A stretch of 26,786 bases of DNA from the NCBI GenBank assembly GCA_027729865.1, contig JAQCBM010000001.1:1-26786 (forward strand), read 5' to 3'. How positions within the stretch are numbered: the stretch's first letter is position 1; the number at the start of each line of letters is the position of its first letter. The notes beneath the pieces were generated by a model. That model saw only the letters and a list, made by a program, of their open reading frames with translations, ran no database searches and was not told the origin of the DNA. Made by a program: the position numbers and the translations under genes. Below are positions 15,527-23,676 of the stretch, one piece after another. Source of the DNA: Actinomycetota bacterium (lineage in GTDB: Bacteria > Actinomycetota > Actinomycetes > S36-B12).

Positions 15527-15694
15527 TTAGAGGATCTCTTCGGAGAAAGCTCCGTTGTACAAGATCGCGTGATCTCGACCTTCCTCTGCAGCTAAAGACT
15601 CAGAGAGACGAGCTGCAGATAGCCACCCGCATGAACACACCGCCTGGACGAAGTGCTGCTGCACGCGTCGTAGGCACACCTCGTGTTGCATCAT
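15527..15694 (-). CDS. Small hypothetical protein with CxC motif
   Basis: A 55-residue candidate protein that I do not recognise. It contains V-C-S-C-G-W at about 19-24 and a preceding Cys at 7, a pattern that could bind a metal or join a disulfide. The C-terminal half is acidic and reads E-E-G-R-D-H-A-I-L-Y. ATG at 15694 (or the next codon, ATG at 15691) is supported by a CAGGAG ribosome site 3-6 bases upstream. It converges with glgC, leaving a 15-base gap. The only competing frames on this stretch are shorter or lack ribosome sites. If it is not real, 15512-15838 is a 327-base stretch with nothing else I can identify. Confidence 0.5.
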   Translation of the reverse strand: MMQHEVCLRRVQQHFVQAVCSCGWLSAARLSESLAAEEGRDHAILYNGAFSEEIL

Positions 15695-15838
15695 GGTCTC
15701 CTGCGGTGGTGCCGACTGTCGTTCCTCGTTCACAGGTTCTTGACTCCTCGGGCATCGCCTCGGTGCGAGCCCCATGGCACGCGTTGTGGAGCGTAAGGCG
15801 GCTTGGAACCCTCAAGGCAAAGGACGGATGAACGCCAG

Positions 15839-17191
15839 ATGAACGGCTCGACGGTGTCGCGGCGCGTGGGAACCTTCCTCACGCTTGTGCTGATGAGTCT
15901 GGTGTTGGCAGTGGCCAGCCCCGTGCCGCAGGCAACCGCGGTGGTGGGTGGAGCCCCCGTCGCGGTCGAGCAGGTGCCCTGGCAGGCCTTGGTGATCGTC
16001 GAACCGGATAACCGGCTGTGCGGCGGCGCGATCGTCGATCCGGGATGGCTGGTAACCGCGGCCCACTGCGTTGTCGGGTTCCGCGGGGATCAGGTCGAGG
16101 CGCACGTGGGCATAACGTCCCTATCCGAACGCAGCCCCGGCAATGAAGTGCAGGTTGCTGAGGTGATCGTGCACCCATCGTGGGATCCGGCGAACTTTCG
16201 CAACGACATCGCGCTCTTGCGGCTCGCTACTCCGCTGTCAACAAACGCACGCGCTCGATCCATTTCGCTTCCGGTCGGTCTGGACGCAGCGACCTGGCCT
16301 CCTGCCGGAACTCCGGCAGCAATCAGCGGCTGGGGAGCCACGGAATTCGGTGGTCAACCGTCCAACCAACTGCGCCGCGCTCAAGTGCAGGTGCTCGGTG
16401 GACCCGGGGACACCATCTGCGGCAGGTACGGCAGCAACTTCGCCGCTGATGTGGAGATCTGCGCAGGTGCTCCCAGTGGTGGAATCGACGCATGCCAAGG
16501 CGACAGCGGAAGTCCGTTGGTGGTGGATGTTGCGGGAACACCGATGCTGGCGGGTTTGGTCAGCGTGGGCTTCGAGTGTGCGCGGGCGGAATACCCGGGT
16601 ATCTACACGCGGGTGACCTCGTTCATCCCTTGGCTGCAGGGATATTTGCCAGCAGCCGTATCTGCGCCATCGGTGCCGCAGGAAGTCCTCGTTGAGCCAA
16701 TCGCCGGTGAGCGACTCGTGGCTCAGTGGCAACCGCCGGTGGTTGGCGTGCAGCCGGCCTCGTACCGAGCGGTGGCGCAACCGGGTGGTCAGCGGTGCGA
16801 GGTGGCGGCAAATGAGCCCGCCTGCTTTATCACCGACGTGACGGCCGGAAAGTTGTACGAGGTAGTTGTGACCTCGATCCTCCCCGGTGGTGGGGAGGTG
16901 TCAGCCGAGCCCGTGCAGGCGGTGAGCGTTGACGGGGTCACGTCCGTTGGCGCGGTGGTCAAATCTCGGCGGTTAGCGCAGTGGGCCGGGCTTACCGTGC
17001 GGGCGCGCGACGATGTTCGACTGGCGGTGCGTCCGGGATCTCGGGACGTGTGCGCGCGGGTGGGACGAACCACCTCACCGCGGGGCGTTCGCACGAAGGA
17101 CGCAGGTCTGTGTGCGGTGCGGGTGAGTGTGATCAGGCCGAACGGCAAGGCTTCACGGTCGATCGCGTACATCGACGTTCGCCAGCGTTGA
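15839..17191 (+). CDS. Secreted trypsin-like serine protease (S1A) with fibronectin type III domain
   Basis: Exported protease of 450 residues. Residues 1-34 are a signal peptide ending Q-A-T-A. The mature enzyme starts close to V-V-G-G at 35-38, the position where trypsin zymogens are cut, so little or no propeptide remains. The catalytic triad is H76 (T-A-A-H-C), D123 (N-D-I-A-L-L) and S223 (G-D-S-G-S-P), with G-S-P in place of the usual G-G-P. D217, six residues before the Ser, predicts cleavage after Arg or Lys. Residues 276-365 form a fibronectin type III domain, followed by an 80-residue beta-rich tail with paired cysteines. ATG at 15839 is chosen because it begins the signal peptide. 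It converges with mutT1. Natural substrate unknown. Confidence 0.9.
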   Translation: MNGSTVSRRVGTFLTLVLMSLVLAVASPVPQATAVVGGAPVAVEQVPWQALVIVEPDNRLCGGAIVDPGWLVTAAHCVVGFRGDQVEAHVGITSLSERSPGNEVQVAEVIVHPSWDPANFRNDIALLRLATPLSTNARARSISLPVGLDAATWPPAGTPAAISGWGATEFGGQPSNQLRRAQVQVLGGPGDTICGRYGSNFAADVEICAGAPSGGIDACQGDSGSPLVVDVAGTPMLAGLVSVGFECARAEYPGIYTRVTSFIPWLQGYLPAAVSAPSVPQEVLVEPIAGERLVAQWQPPVVGVQPASYRAVAQPGGQRCEVAANEPACFITDVTAGKLYEVVVTSILPGGGEVSAEPVQAVSVDGVTSVGAVVKSRRLAQWAGLTVRARDDVRLAVRPGSRDVCARVGRTTSPRGVRTKDAGLCAVRVSVIRPNGKASRSIAYIDVRQR

Positions 17192-17204
17192 TGTGAGTTG
17201 CTGA

Positions 17205-18137
17205 TTAGGAGCGCGGCAGTTGGTGCTGCTCTACCGCATAGGCACGCGGACCGTCGGGTGTCCATTCCCGATGGATGATCACCATGCCACCGGGAGCAAG
17301 GCGGGTATCCCACAACGGATCGGCATGGGTGTCTTCCGGTGTGAGGTTCAACCCCGCAGCGAGAGCGGAGAGCACAGTCGGCAGGACGGGCCGATGAGTG
17401 CAGACAACCATGGGTGCTGGATCGACTAGTAACTCGGTGACGCGTTTCTCAGTAACCGAAGGATCGAATGCGTGCCCCGATTCACTGATGGCTGCCTCGA
17501 GCTGCACATCCACGCCGATCGATTTCGCGTAGCGGTTAACCGTTGACAGACACCTCTTGAACGGCGAGGAATACACCCGTTCGATTCCATAGGCATCAAG
17601 AACGTCGGTGAGTCGCTTGGCTTCACCCCTACCTCTGCCCGACAGGGGTCGATCGGCGTCGTCATCTCCATCGAAGTCAGCGCGCTTCATCGCCTTTGCG
17701 TGCCGCAGGATGATCAGCGGAGTTGTGGGGGGCGCGGTGATTGCGTGCTTCACTAAGGCAGCGTCGTCCGGGTAGGTCAAGAAATCCTCGGCACCGGACA
17801 CTGGCACCCAGCGGATCTCGTCTACTTCCTCATCGGGGGCGAATCCTTCGTCACCTCGCACGCGACCGATCCAGTAGTCGACGACCTTGTTCTGACCGTC
17901 CGCTGTGTAGTGCAAGCTGGGTAGGCGCGTTGAGAGCGAAACCTGGAAGCCGGTCTCTTCGTCGCATTCGCGCACGGCAGCGCACGGCAGTGTCTCGCCG
18001 GCATCCACCTTGCCTTTGGGAAGCGACCAGTCTTTGCGGCTGGGTCGATGGACTGCCAGGAAGTGCTGATCGGGGTCCATTTCCGGGTGGAAGACCACCA
18101 CTCCGGCGGCGCGGATCGGTTCAGTTTCCTTGGCCAT
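17205..18137 (-). CDS. mutT1: Nudix hydrolase / histidine phosphatase fusion, MutT1
   Basis: Sanitises oxidised or polyphosphorylated nucleotides: in mycobacteria MutT1 hydrolyses 8-oxo-(d)GTP and diadenosine polyphosphates. The 310-residue protein has an N-terminal Nudix domain with a complete Nudix box at 42-64 (G-x5-E-x7-R-E-C-D-E-E-T-G-F), and a C-terminal histidine phosphatase domain with R145-H146 in I-L-R-H-A-K, as in SixA. Length agrees with Rv2985 (about 317). ATG at 18137 overlaps the upstream CHAD gene stop as TGATG. In Mycobacterium tuberculosis mutT1 also lies beside ppk, so the association with polyphosphate genes is conserved. It is the last gene of the run from glnR. Confidence 0.92.
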   Translation of the reverse strand: MAKETEPIRAAGVVVFHPEMDPDQHFLAVHRPSRKDWSLPKGKVDAGETLPCAAVRECDEETGFQVSLSTRLPSLHYTADGQNKVVDYWIGRVRGDEGFAPDEEVDEIRWVPVSGAEDFLTYPDDAALVKHAITAPPTTPLIILRHAKAMKRADFDGDDDADRPLSGRGRGEAKRLTDVLDAYGIERVYSSPFKRCLSTVNRYAKSIGVDVQLEAAISESGHAFDPSVTEKRVTELLVDPAPMVVCTHRPVLPTVLSALAAGLNLTPEDTHADPLWDTRLAPGGMVIIHREWTPDGPRAYAVEQHQLPRS

Positions 18138-19645
18138 CAGCGAAGTCCGAGTGAGTGAGCTTGGTGGGCGATATCTGGCCAACGCTTCACGAACGCGCGA
18201 ACGTCGTCGTCGCCCGCCGCTGCGCAGGTGGCTGAGTGAAGCCCCAACCGGTAGGCAATCGGCGAGGGCGCCGATTCGGCGATCTCCTCAAGCGTGTGGA
18301 TGGACACCTGTGCATCTTGCCGGGATCCGAGCGTGTCGGTGACCCAAGCCAGAGATTTCCCCAAGCGGCGGTAGCCCTCACCGAAGATGGGAGCAACCGC
18401 TTCGGCTGCGTAACGGGCCTTCTTGGCGTTAATGCGAATGCGGTGCCACTGTTCCGCGGGAGTGTTGAGGTCTGAACCCTTCACGCTACGACGCAGTTTC
18501 CGCCAGGGGGCGTCCACGCATTCGAGAATCGCGGCGCCAACCGGTTCGAAGGCGCGCGGACCCACTGGTGGCTCGCTGACTAGGAGGATCAGATCCTCGA
18601 TCAGGAAATCGTGTCGGTCGCTGCGAAGTGCAGCAAGGGCACTGGAGCGCGCGGCCCGAAGTCTTTGCTCGAGATATTCGACAACGAACGCGCACGCATC
18701 GTGGTCGTGGATGTCCTCACTCAAGGCGGCGAGTTGGACCTCGGTGTCACGCACCTGGCCGAGTTCGGTGGCCAGCCATGCCAATTCCTCGCGCAGGAAT
18801 GACGTCGTCTCGGTGTCCAGCAGGGGCCGGAAGGTGGTGAGTGCTGCGCGAAGTCGTCTACAGGCGACCCGCATTTGGTGCACGGAGTCAGGGAGGTTGC
18901 GCCGTACACCAACATCCGCCATCAATAGATCACGCACGTAACGGCTGAAGATTGCCTGCAGGGCATTGATCGCAGGGGCATCAAGGTCCGGGTAATCCAA
19001 GATGGGAACGTCGGGTGGATCACCAGCGCGGCGACCAAGCGCCTGCGCAGCCTTGCTGAGGGAACTGGGTTCGGCCCCAGCGCTCAACAGCGCTGCGCTG
19101 ACGACGCTGGCAAGTTCCGCACCGGCCCGCGAATCGTCAAGCAATTCGACTTCCACTTCTCGGAACACTGTGCTCGGAGTCGATCCGGGAGTGCCCACAC
19201 TTACCCGATCATCAACCACTTCGACGAGGTGATCGTCGGTTTCACCCTTGATCAGGAACGGCGTGCGCTCGGTATTCACCTGAGCCATAGCGGTGATGTC
19301 CTGGCGACGAATCAATGGCGCGGCGATGGAAGCTAGTTCTACCGGCACGGCATCTGCTGGCTTATCGACACGGATTTCATCTCGAGAACTCGAGCCGGCA
19401 GATGGTGCGGTCGGCACTTTCATGTGCCAGCCATCGTCACCGCCTCCAGTGCGGTGGCGAAGGGTGATACCCCACCTCAGCAGGTTCAGGTTGGGGGTGT
19501 CGTAGTACGTGGCAGACATCGACCGAACAGGCTCTCGCGAGAACTGAGTGTCCGCGCCGCGAAGGAGCTCCTCCAGATCCAACGTCACATCCGCGGGAAC
19601 CCGGTACTTGAACTCGATTTCCCGGTGCTCGGTAACGCCGCTCAC
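18137..19645 (-). CDS. CYTH and CHAD domain protein
   Basis: Polyphosphate-associated protein of 502 residues. The N-terminal CYTH (triphosphate tunnel) domain starts with the diagnostic E-I-E-F-K (E9, E11, K13) and ends about residue 205. The CHAD domain (about 220-490) begins with the His/Arg-rich helix H-Q-M-R-V-A-C-R-R-L-R and ends with R-I-N-A-K-K-A-R-Y. CHAD domains bind polyphosphate chains, and CYTH domains often hydrolyse triphosphates. The GTG start overlaps the ppk stop (GTGA), and its own stop overlaps the mutT1 start, so the three polyphosphate-related genes are coupled. Whether it is an active triphosphatase cannot be told here. Confidence 0.92.
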   Translation of the reverse strand: MSGVTEHREIEFKYRVPADVTLDLEELLRGADTQFSREPVRSMSATYYDTPNLNLLRWGITLRHRTGGGDDGWHMKVPTAPSAGSSSRDEIRVDKPADAVPVELASIAAPLIRRQDITAMAQVNTERTPFLIKGETDDHLVEVVDDRVSVGTPGSTPSTVFREVEVELLDDSRAGAELASVVSAALLSAGAEPSSLSKAAQALGRRAGDPPDVPILDYPDLDAPAINALQAIFSRYVRDLLMADVGVRRNLPDSVHQMRVACRRLRAALTTFRPLLDTETTSFLREELAWLATELGQVRDTEVQLAALSEDIHDHDACAFVVEYLEQRLRAARSSALAALRSDRHDFLIEDLILLVSEPPVGPRAFEPVGAAILECVDAPWRKLRRSVKGSDLNTPAEQWHRIRINAKKARYAAEAVAPIFGEGYRRLGKSLAWVTDTLGSRQDAQVSIHTLEEIAESAPSPIAYRLGLHSATCAAAGDDDVRAFVKRWPDIAHQAHSLGLR

Positions 19646-21798
19646 GCGCTCCCCAGCGCACTCACGCGCTTGCTCTTCTGGCTGATCAGATACTCCTGCA
19701 GATCACGCAGGGGATTTCCGTCCTCACCCATCAGTTTGCGGTGCCACTGGCCGTTCACGTCAAGATCCCAAGCCGCGGTGTCCTCCGCGAAGCCAAGATC
19801 GAAGAGGTCGTATACCTCCGATATCTGCTCGGGATCGGCCAAACTCACGAGTGTTTCCACGCGGCGATCCAAGTTGCGGTGCATCAAATCGGCAGAGCCG
19901 ATCCACACCGAGTGGTTTCCACCGTTGGCGAAGCAGTAGGCACGCGAGTGCTCGAGGAAGCGTCCGAGGATGCTGCGCACGCGAATGGTGTCGCTGATAC
20001 CGGGCATTCCTGGGCGCAGTGCACAGATTCCGCGGACCCACACCTCAATTGGCACACCGGCGGACGACGCGCGATAGAGAGCGTCGATGATCTCCTCGTC
20101 GACCAGGGCGTTGCACTTGAAGCGAATTCCCGATGTGCGACCTGCCAACTTGTGTTCGATTTCCCGATCGATGCGTTCGATGAGCCCAGCGCGCACCGAG
20201 TGTGGTGCAACGAGGAACCGCTTGTAATCGGTATTGCGGGAGTATCCGGACAGCACGTTAAATAGGTTGGAAACGTCCTCACCCACATCGGGATTCGACG
20301 TCAGTAGGCCGAAGTCCTCATAGAGCCTGGCGGTCTTGGGGTGGTAGTTGCCGGTGCCGATATGGCAGTAACGGCGCAGTTGGTCGCCGTCGTTGCGCAC
20401 CACCATCGAGAGTTTGCTGTGGGTCTTCAAGCCAACCAGCCCATAGACCACATGCACACCGGCTTGCTCGAGCTTGCGCGCCCATTCAATGTTGTTCTGC
20501 TCATCGAATCGGGCCTTGATCTCCACGAGCGCGAGGACCTGCTTACCCTCTTCAGCCGCGCGGATGAGCGCGACAACGATCGGGGAATCGCCTGAGGTCC
20601 GGTAGAGCGTCTGCTTGATGGCCAGCACGTTCGGGTCCACGGCTGCCTGCTCCAAGAACAGCTGGACGCTGGTGGAGAAGGAGTCGTATGGGTGGTGCAG
20701 CAGCACATCGCGCTCGCGCACGATCGACAGGATGTCCGGAGCCTTCGCGCTCTCGACCTCACTCAGTTGCCTCGAAGTCTTAGGTACGAACTTTCGCTGC
20801 TTGAGGTCGTCGCGATCGAGGCCGACGACGCTCCACAGTCCGGTCATGTCGAGCGGGCCAGGCAGCCGGAATACTTCCTGTTCGGAGATGTCGAGTTCGC
20901 TCACCAGCAGTTCGAGGACGTGTGGATCTATGTCCTCTTCCACTTCGAGTCGAACCGGCGGCCCGAAACGGCGTCGAACGAGCTCACGCTCAAGCGCCTT
21001 GAGTAAATTTTCGGCGTCGTCCTCTTCCACCTCGACGTCTTCGTTTCGTGTTACACGGAATGCGTGGTGCTCGCAGATCTCCATACCGGGGAAGAGTTCG
21101 TCGAGATGTGCGGCGATGACGTCCTCGAGTGGCACGAAGCGTTGCGGTCCTACTTCCACGAAGCGCGGCAACAGCGGTGGCACCTTCACGCGTGCGAAGA
21201 GTTCATTCCCGGTGGCCGGATTACGAACGACGACGGCCAGGTTCAGTGAGAGTCCGCTGATGTAGGGGAAGGGGTGGGACGGATCGACCGCCAGTGGCGT
21301 GAGGATCGGGAAGACCTTGTTGTCGAAGAACCGATCCATCTCGGTCTTCTCAACGGGCGTGAGTTCCTCCCAGCGCAGCAGCCCGATGCCCTGGGCCTCG
21401 AGCTCGGGCCGGATTTCGTGGCGGAAGATGTCGGCCTGGCGAATCTGTAATTCGTACGCGCGCGCCCAGATAGCTTCGAGCACCTCTCGTGGGGTGTAGC
21501 CGCTGGATGAGCGCACGGCAATCCCGGTGGCGATGCGCCGCTTGAGACCGGCCACCCGCACCATGAAGAACTCGTCGAGGTTGCTGGCGAAGATTGCCAG
21601 GAACTTGGTGCGATCAAGAAGGGGGAGTTCGGGATCCGTACTCAGTTCTAGAACACGTTGATTGAAGGCGAGCCAGGACAACTCACGATCAAGGAAGCGA
21701 TCGGCAGGCAGGTCCTCCTCCGCGACGCGGATGCGCTCCACGGCGTCCTCGGAAATGGGAGATAGCGCGCTCGTGTCAGAAAACTCCTGCGTGGTCAC
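19642..21798 (-). CDS. ppk: Polyphosphate kinase 1
   Basis: Reversibly polymerises the terminal phosphate of ATP into polyphosphate. The 718-residue protein is of normal family length, with the N-terminal helical segment (F-L-D-R-E-L-S-W-L-A-F-N-Q-R at 35-48), the head domain and two PLD-like catalytic domains. H460 in K-T-H-S-K-L matches the autophosphorylated histidine (His435 in Escherichia coli). H617 in L-E-H-S-R-A-Y matches the second catalytic histidine (His592). R-Y-C-H-I-G-T-G-N-Y-H at 476-486 is also diagnostic. GTG at 21798 begins the frame after a 51-base gap from mshD. There is no strong ribosome site. It is followed by the overlapping CYTH/CHAD gene. Confidence 0.95.
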   Translation of the reverse strand: MTTQEFSDTSALSPISEDAVERIRVAEEDLPADRFLDRELSWLAFNQRVLELSTDPELPLLDRTKFLAIFASNLDEFFMVRVAGLKRRIATGIAVRSSSGYTPREVLEAIWARAYELQIRQADIFRHEIRPELEAQGIGLLRWEELTPVEKTEMDRFFDNKVFPILTPLAVDPSHPFPYISGLSLNLAVVVRNPATGNELFARVKVPPLLPRFVEVGPQRFVPLEDVIAAHLDELFPGMEICEHHAFRVTRNEDVEVEEDDAENLLKALERELVRRRFGPPVRLEVEEDIDPHVLELLVSELDISEQEVFRLPGPLDMTGLWSVVGLDRDDLKQRKFVPKTSRQLSEVESAKAPDILSIVRERDVLLHHPYDSFSTSVQLFLEQAAVDPNVLAIKQTLYRTSGDSPIVVALIRAAEEGKQVLALVEIKARFDEQNNIEWARKLEQAGVHVVYGLVGLKTHSKLSMVVRNDGDQLRRYCHIGTGNYHPKTARLYEDFGLLTSNPDVGEDVSNLFNVLSGYSRNTDYKRFLVAPHSVRAGLIERIDREIEHKLAGRTSGIRFKCNALVDEEIIDALYRASSAGVPIEVWVRGICALRPGMPGISDTIRVRSILGRFLEHSRAYCFANGGNHSVWIGSADLMHRNLDRRVETLVSLADPEQISEVYDLFDLGFAEDTAAWDLDVNGQWHRKLMGEDGNPLRDLQEYLISQKSKRVSALGSA

Positions 21799-21849
21799 GC
21801 TGTCATGTTGCCACAGCGAAGTGAACAGACACCGTACGTAACCCGACGT

Positions 21850-22824
21850 TCAGACTCCTGACCGGTACATGACATCCGTATCCCAGCGGACGAACCCCAG
21901 GGACTCGTAGAGGCGGATCGCGGCCAAGTTGGAAGCATTGACGAACAACATGACCTGGTCCAGACCCAAGCGCCTGAGGTGATGCAGCCCCGCAAGGGTG
22001 AGAGAGCGTCCCAGACCCGTGCCCTGCCAGTTGGGGGCAACCGCCAGCACGTACACCTCGCCGATTGCTTCGTGGGTGTGAGCCTGCTGGTGGAGCCCGG
22101 TTCCGTGCTCATGACCCACATGCTCGTGACCCACATGGCGGTGCGCACCATGCACCTTGGTCCAGTGGAATCCGGCGAGCTCTCGGTTCTCGTCCCACGC
22201 CAGCAGGAATCCCGCGGGATCGAACCACGCTTCCTTCTCTCTCAGTTGCAGGTCTTCGAGCGTCCACGATCCCTGGTCGGGTAATTGCGCGAAAGCCTGC
22301 GCATTCAGCGTTAGAACCGGCTGTTCGTCGACGCCCACCTCGAACGTGGTGATATCGATTCCTGCGGGAAACCGCGCTTCGGGAAGGGATGCGTGCAGTG
22401 AGCGACGCATCTGCCACAGCGTTCGGTGTCTTTCGAATTTCAACGCTTGTGCGAGTTTGGTCGCGGCGATGTGTTCTCCATGTGCCCATAGCCGCAAACG
22501 CCCATCAGCGATTCCCAAGAGAGACGTCACCAGTTCGCGACCCACACCGCGCTGTCGATGTTGCGGATGCACCACGAGTTCGGCGCTGGGCCCTTCGACT
22601 GCATCTGTTGTGTCCAGGTGCGCATATCCAATGAGGTCTCCGGATGGTCCGCGCGCCAACAGGTGCGTGGATTCCTCGTCACCACCATGAATGACGTGTA
22701 GCCACACGTGTTCACTCAACGGACGCACGCCGTCGGATTCCGTTGCGGCGGACAGCAGGTCTTGCAGTTCGTGAACCTGCGAGTGGTCCAGATGATCGAG
22801 GGTGGAGAGCGAGATCTCGCTCAT
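21850..22824 (-). CDS. mshD: Mycothiol synthase with His-rich insertion
   Basis: Acetylates the cysteine amine of Cys-GlcN-Ins in the last step of mycothiol synthesis. The 324-residue protein has two GNAT domains: acetyl-CoA motif at 84-98 (V-V-H-P-Q-H-R-Q-R-G-V-G) in the first, and at 261-274 (V-A-P-N-W-Q-G-T-G-L-G) in the second, active one, which ends R-L-Y-E-S-L-G-F. Between F-H-W-T-K-V-H (219-225) and G-E-V-Y-V (255-259), where relatives have a short loop, there are about 25 extra residues with nine further histidines. Part of it is encoded by a tandem 15-base repeat. It starts 4 bases after glnR ends, the same gene pair as Rv0818-Rv0819 of Mycobacterium tuberculosis. Confidence 0.93.
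   Translation of the reverse strand: MSEISLSTLDHLDHSQVHELQDLLSAATESDGVRPLSEHVWLHVIHGGDEESTHLLARGPSGDLIGYAHLDTTDAVEGPSAELVVHPQHRQRGVGRELVTSLLGIADGRLRLWAHGEHIAATKLAQALKFERHRTLWQMRRSLHASLPEARFPAGIDITTFEVGVDEQPVLTLNAQAFAQLPDQGSWTLEDLQLREKEAWFDPAGFLLAWDENRELAGFHWTKVHGAHRHVGHEHVGHEHGTGLHQQAHTHEAIGEVYVLAVAPNWQGTGLGRSLTLAGLHHLRRLGLDQVMLFVNASNLAAIRLYESLGFVRWDTDVMYRSGV
22106..22135. repeat. 15-base tandem repeat inside mshD
   Basis: Two adjacent units, TGCTCATGACCCACA and TGCTCGTGACCCACA, differ at one base. On the coding strand they give V-G-H-E-H twice. The repeat keeps frame and lies in the His-rich insertion, so slippage is a likely origin of part of the insert. Confidence 0.9.
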
Positions 22825-22828
22825 GGTG

Positions 22829-23572
22829 CTACGCCTGTTCGGTGACGTCGGCGGTTGCGTGTTCATCCAAGGTGGCGATGGTCTGCGCATCGGCCCGTTC
22901 GGGAACGAACCGGTAGCCGACGTTGCGAACGGTGCCGATCAGTGCCTCGTACTCCGGTCCGAGTTTCGCGCGCAGGCGGCGCACATGAACGTCCACGGTA
23001 CGCGTGCCACCGAAGTAGTCGTAACCCCACACTTCCTGTAGCAAAACCGCGCGGGTGAAAACACGGCCCGGGTGGTGGGCCAGGAACTTCAGCAGTTCGA
23101 ATTCTTTGAATGTGAGATCCAGGCTGCGTCCGCGCAGGCGAGCGCTGTAGCTGGCTTCGTCGATATGCAGATCACCCGAGCGGATTTCCTCGGGCTCATC
23201 CGGAGTGGTGCTGCCCGACGTTTGTCCGTTGCGGGAAACGGCGAGTCGGAGCCGCGCCTCAACCTCGGCCGGGGAAGTGGTGTCGACCAGGATCTCGTCC
23301 ATTCCCCAGTCCCACTGGATGGCGGGCAACCCGCCCTCGGTGGTGACCACGATGACCGGGATCCCCACCCCGGTTTGCCGCAGGAGGCGGGTGAGGCCCC
23401 GCACCGCTGGGAGGTCACGGCGGCCGTCCACCAGCAGCGCGTCGGCTTCAGGTGCAGCCAGGAGAGCGGTCGGTTCGGCGGCCATGATCCGTACGTGGTG
23501 GGCCAGAAGCGCCAAGGAGGGGAGAACCTCGGCGGAGGACTCCATCGCGCGGGTCAGCAGGATCAGTCGCAT
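22829..23572 (-). CDS. glnR: GlnR, orphan OmpR-type nitrogen regulator
   Basis: Global regulator of nitrogen assimilation in actinobacteria, 247 residues. Residues 1-115 are an atypical receiver domain (no obvious phosphorylation pocket around L-V-D-G-R at 47-51). Residues 130-225 are a winged-helix DNA-binding domain (L-T-F-K-E-F-E-L-L-K-F-L, then V-W-G-Y-D-Y-F-G-G-T-R-T-V-D-V-H-V-R-R-L-R-A-K-L), nearly the same as mycobacterial and Streptomyces GlnR. No sensor kinase is adjacent, as expected for GlnR. ATG at 23572 has a strong AGGAGG site. It heads a minus-strand run of five genes. The thioredoxin and mshD neighbours repeat the order seen around Rv0816c-Rv0819. Confidence 0.93.
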   Translation of the reverse strand: MRLILLTRAMESSAEVLPSLALLAHHVRIMAAEPTALLAAPEADALLVDGRRDLPAVRGLTRLLRQTGVGIPVIVVTTEGGLPAIQWDWGMDEILVDTTSPAEVEARLRLAVSRNGQTSGSTTPDEPEEIRSGDLHIDEASYSARLRGRSLDLTFKEFELLKFLAHHPGRVFTRAVLLQEVWGYDYFGGTRTVDVHVRRLRAKLGPEYEALIGTVRNVGYRFVPERADAQTIATLDEHATADVTEQA

Positions 23573-23589
23573 AGCGCCTCCTGCCGTAT

Positions 23590-23601
23590 CTGCCTAGGCA
23601 G
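23590..23601. promoter_or_regulatory. Palindrome CTGCCTAGGCAG upstream of glnR
   Basis: A perfect 12-base palindrome located 17 bases before the glnR start codon, just upstream of its ribosome site, in the 104-base spacer between glnR and the divergent hydrolase gene. It may be an operator or mRNA hairpin. No known motif is recognised. Confidence 0.35.
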
Positions 23602-23676
23602 GTCCCCACGTACGCGGGTAACCCGAATCGATCAGGGGAAAGGGTACGCGGTAGGCCGTTCGGCCAGAATGGGCGC

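Noticed and set aside
21799..21849. PHO box (GTTCAC repeats) upstream of ppk
   Set aside because: Only one GTTCAC half is present; the second expected repeat is not, so PhoP control is not supported.
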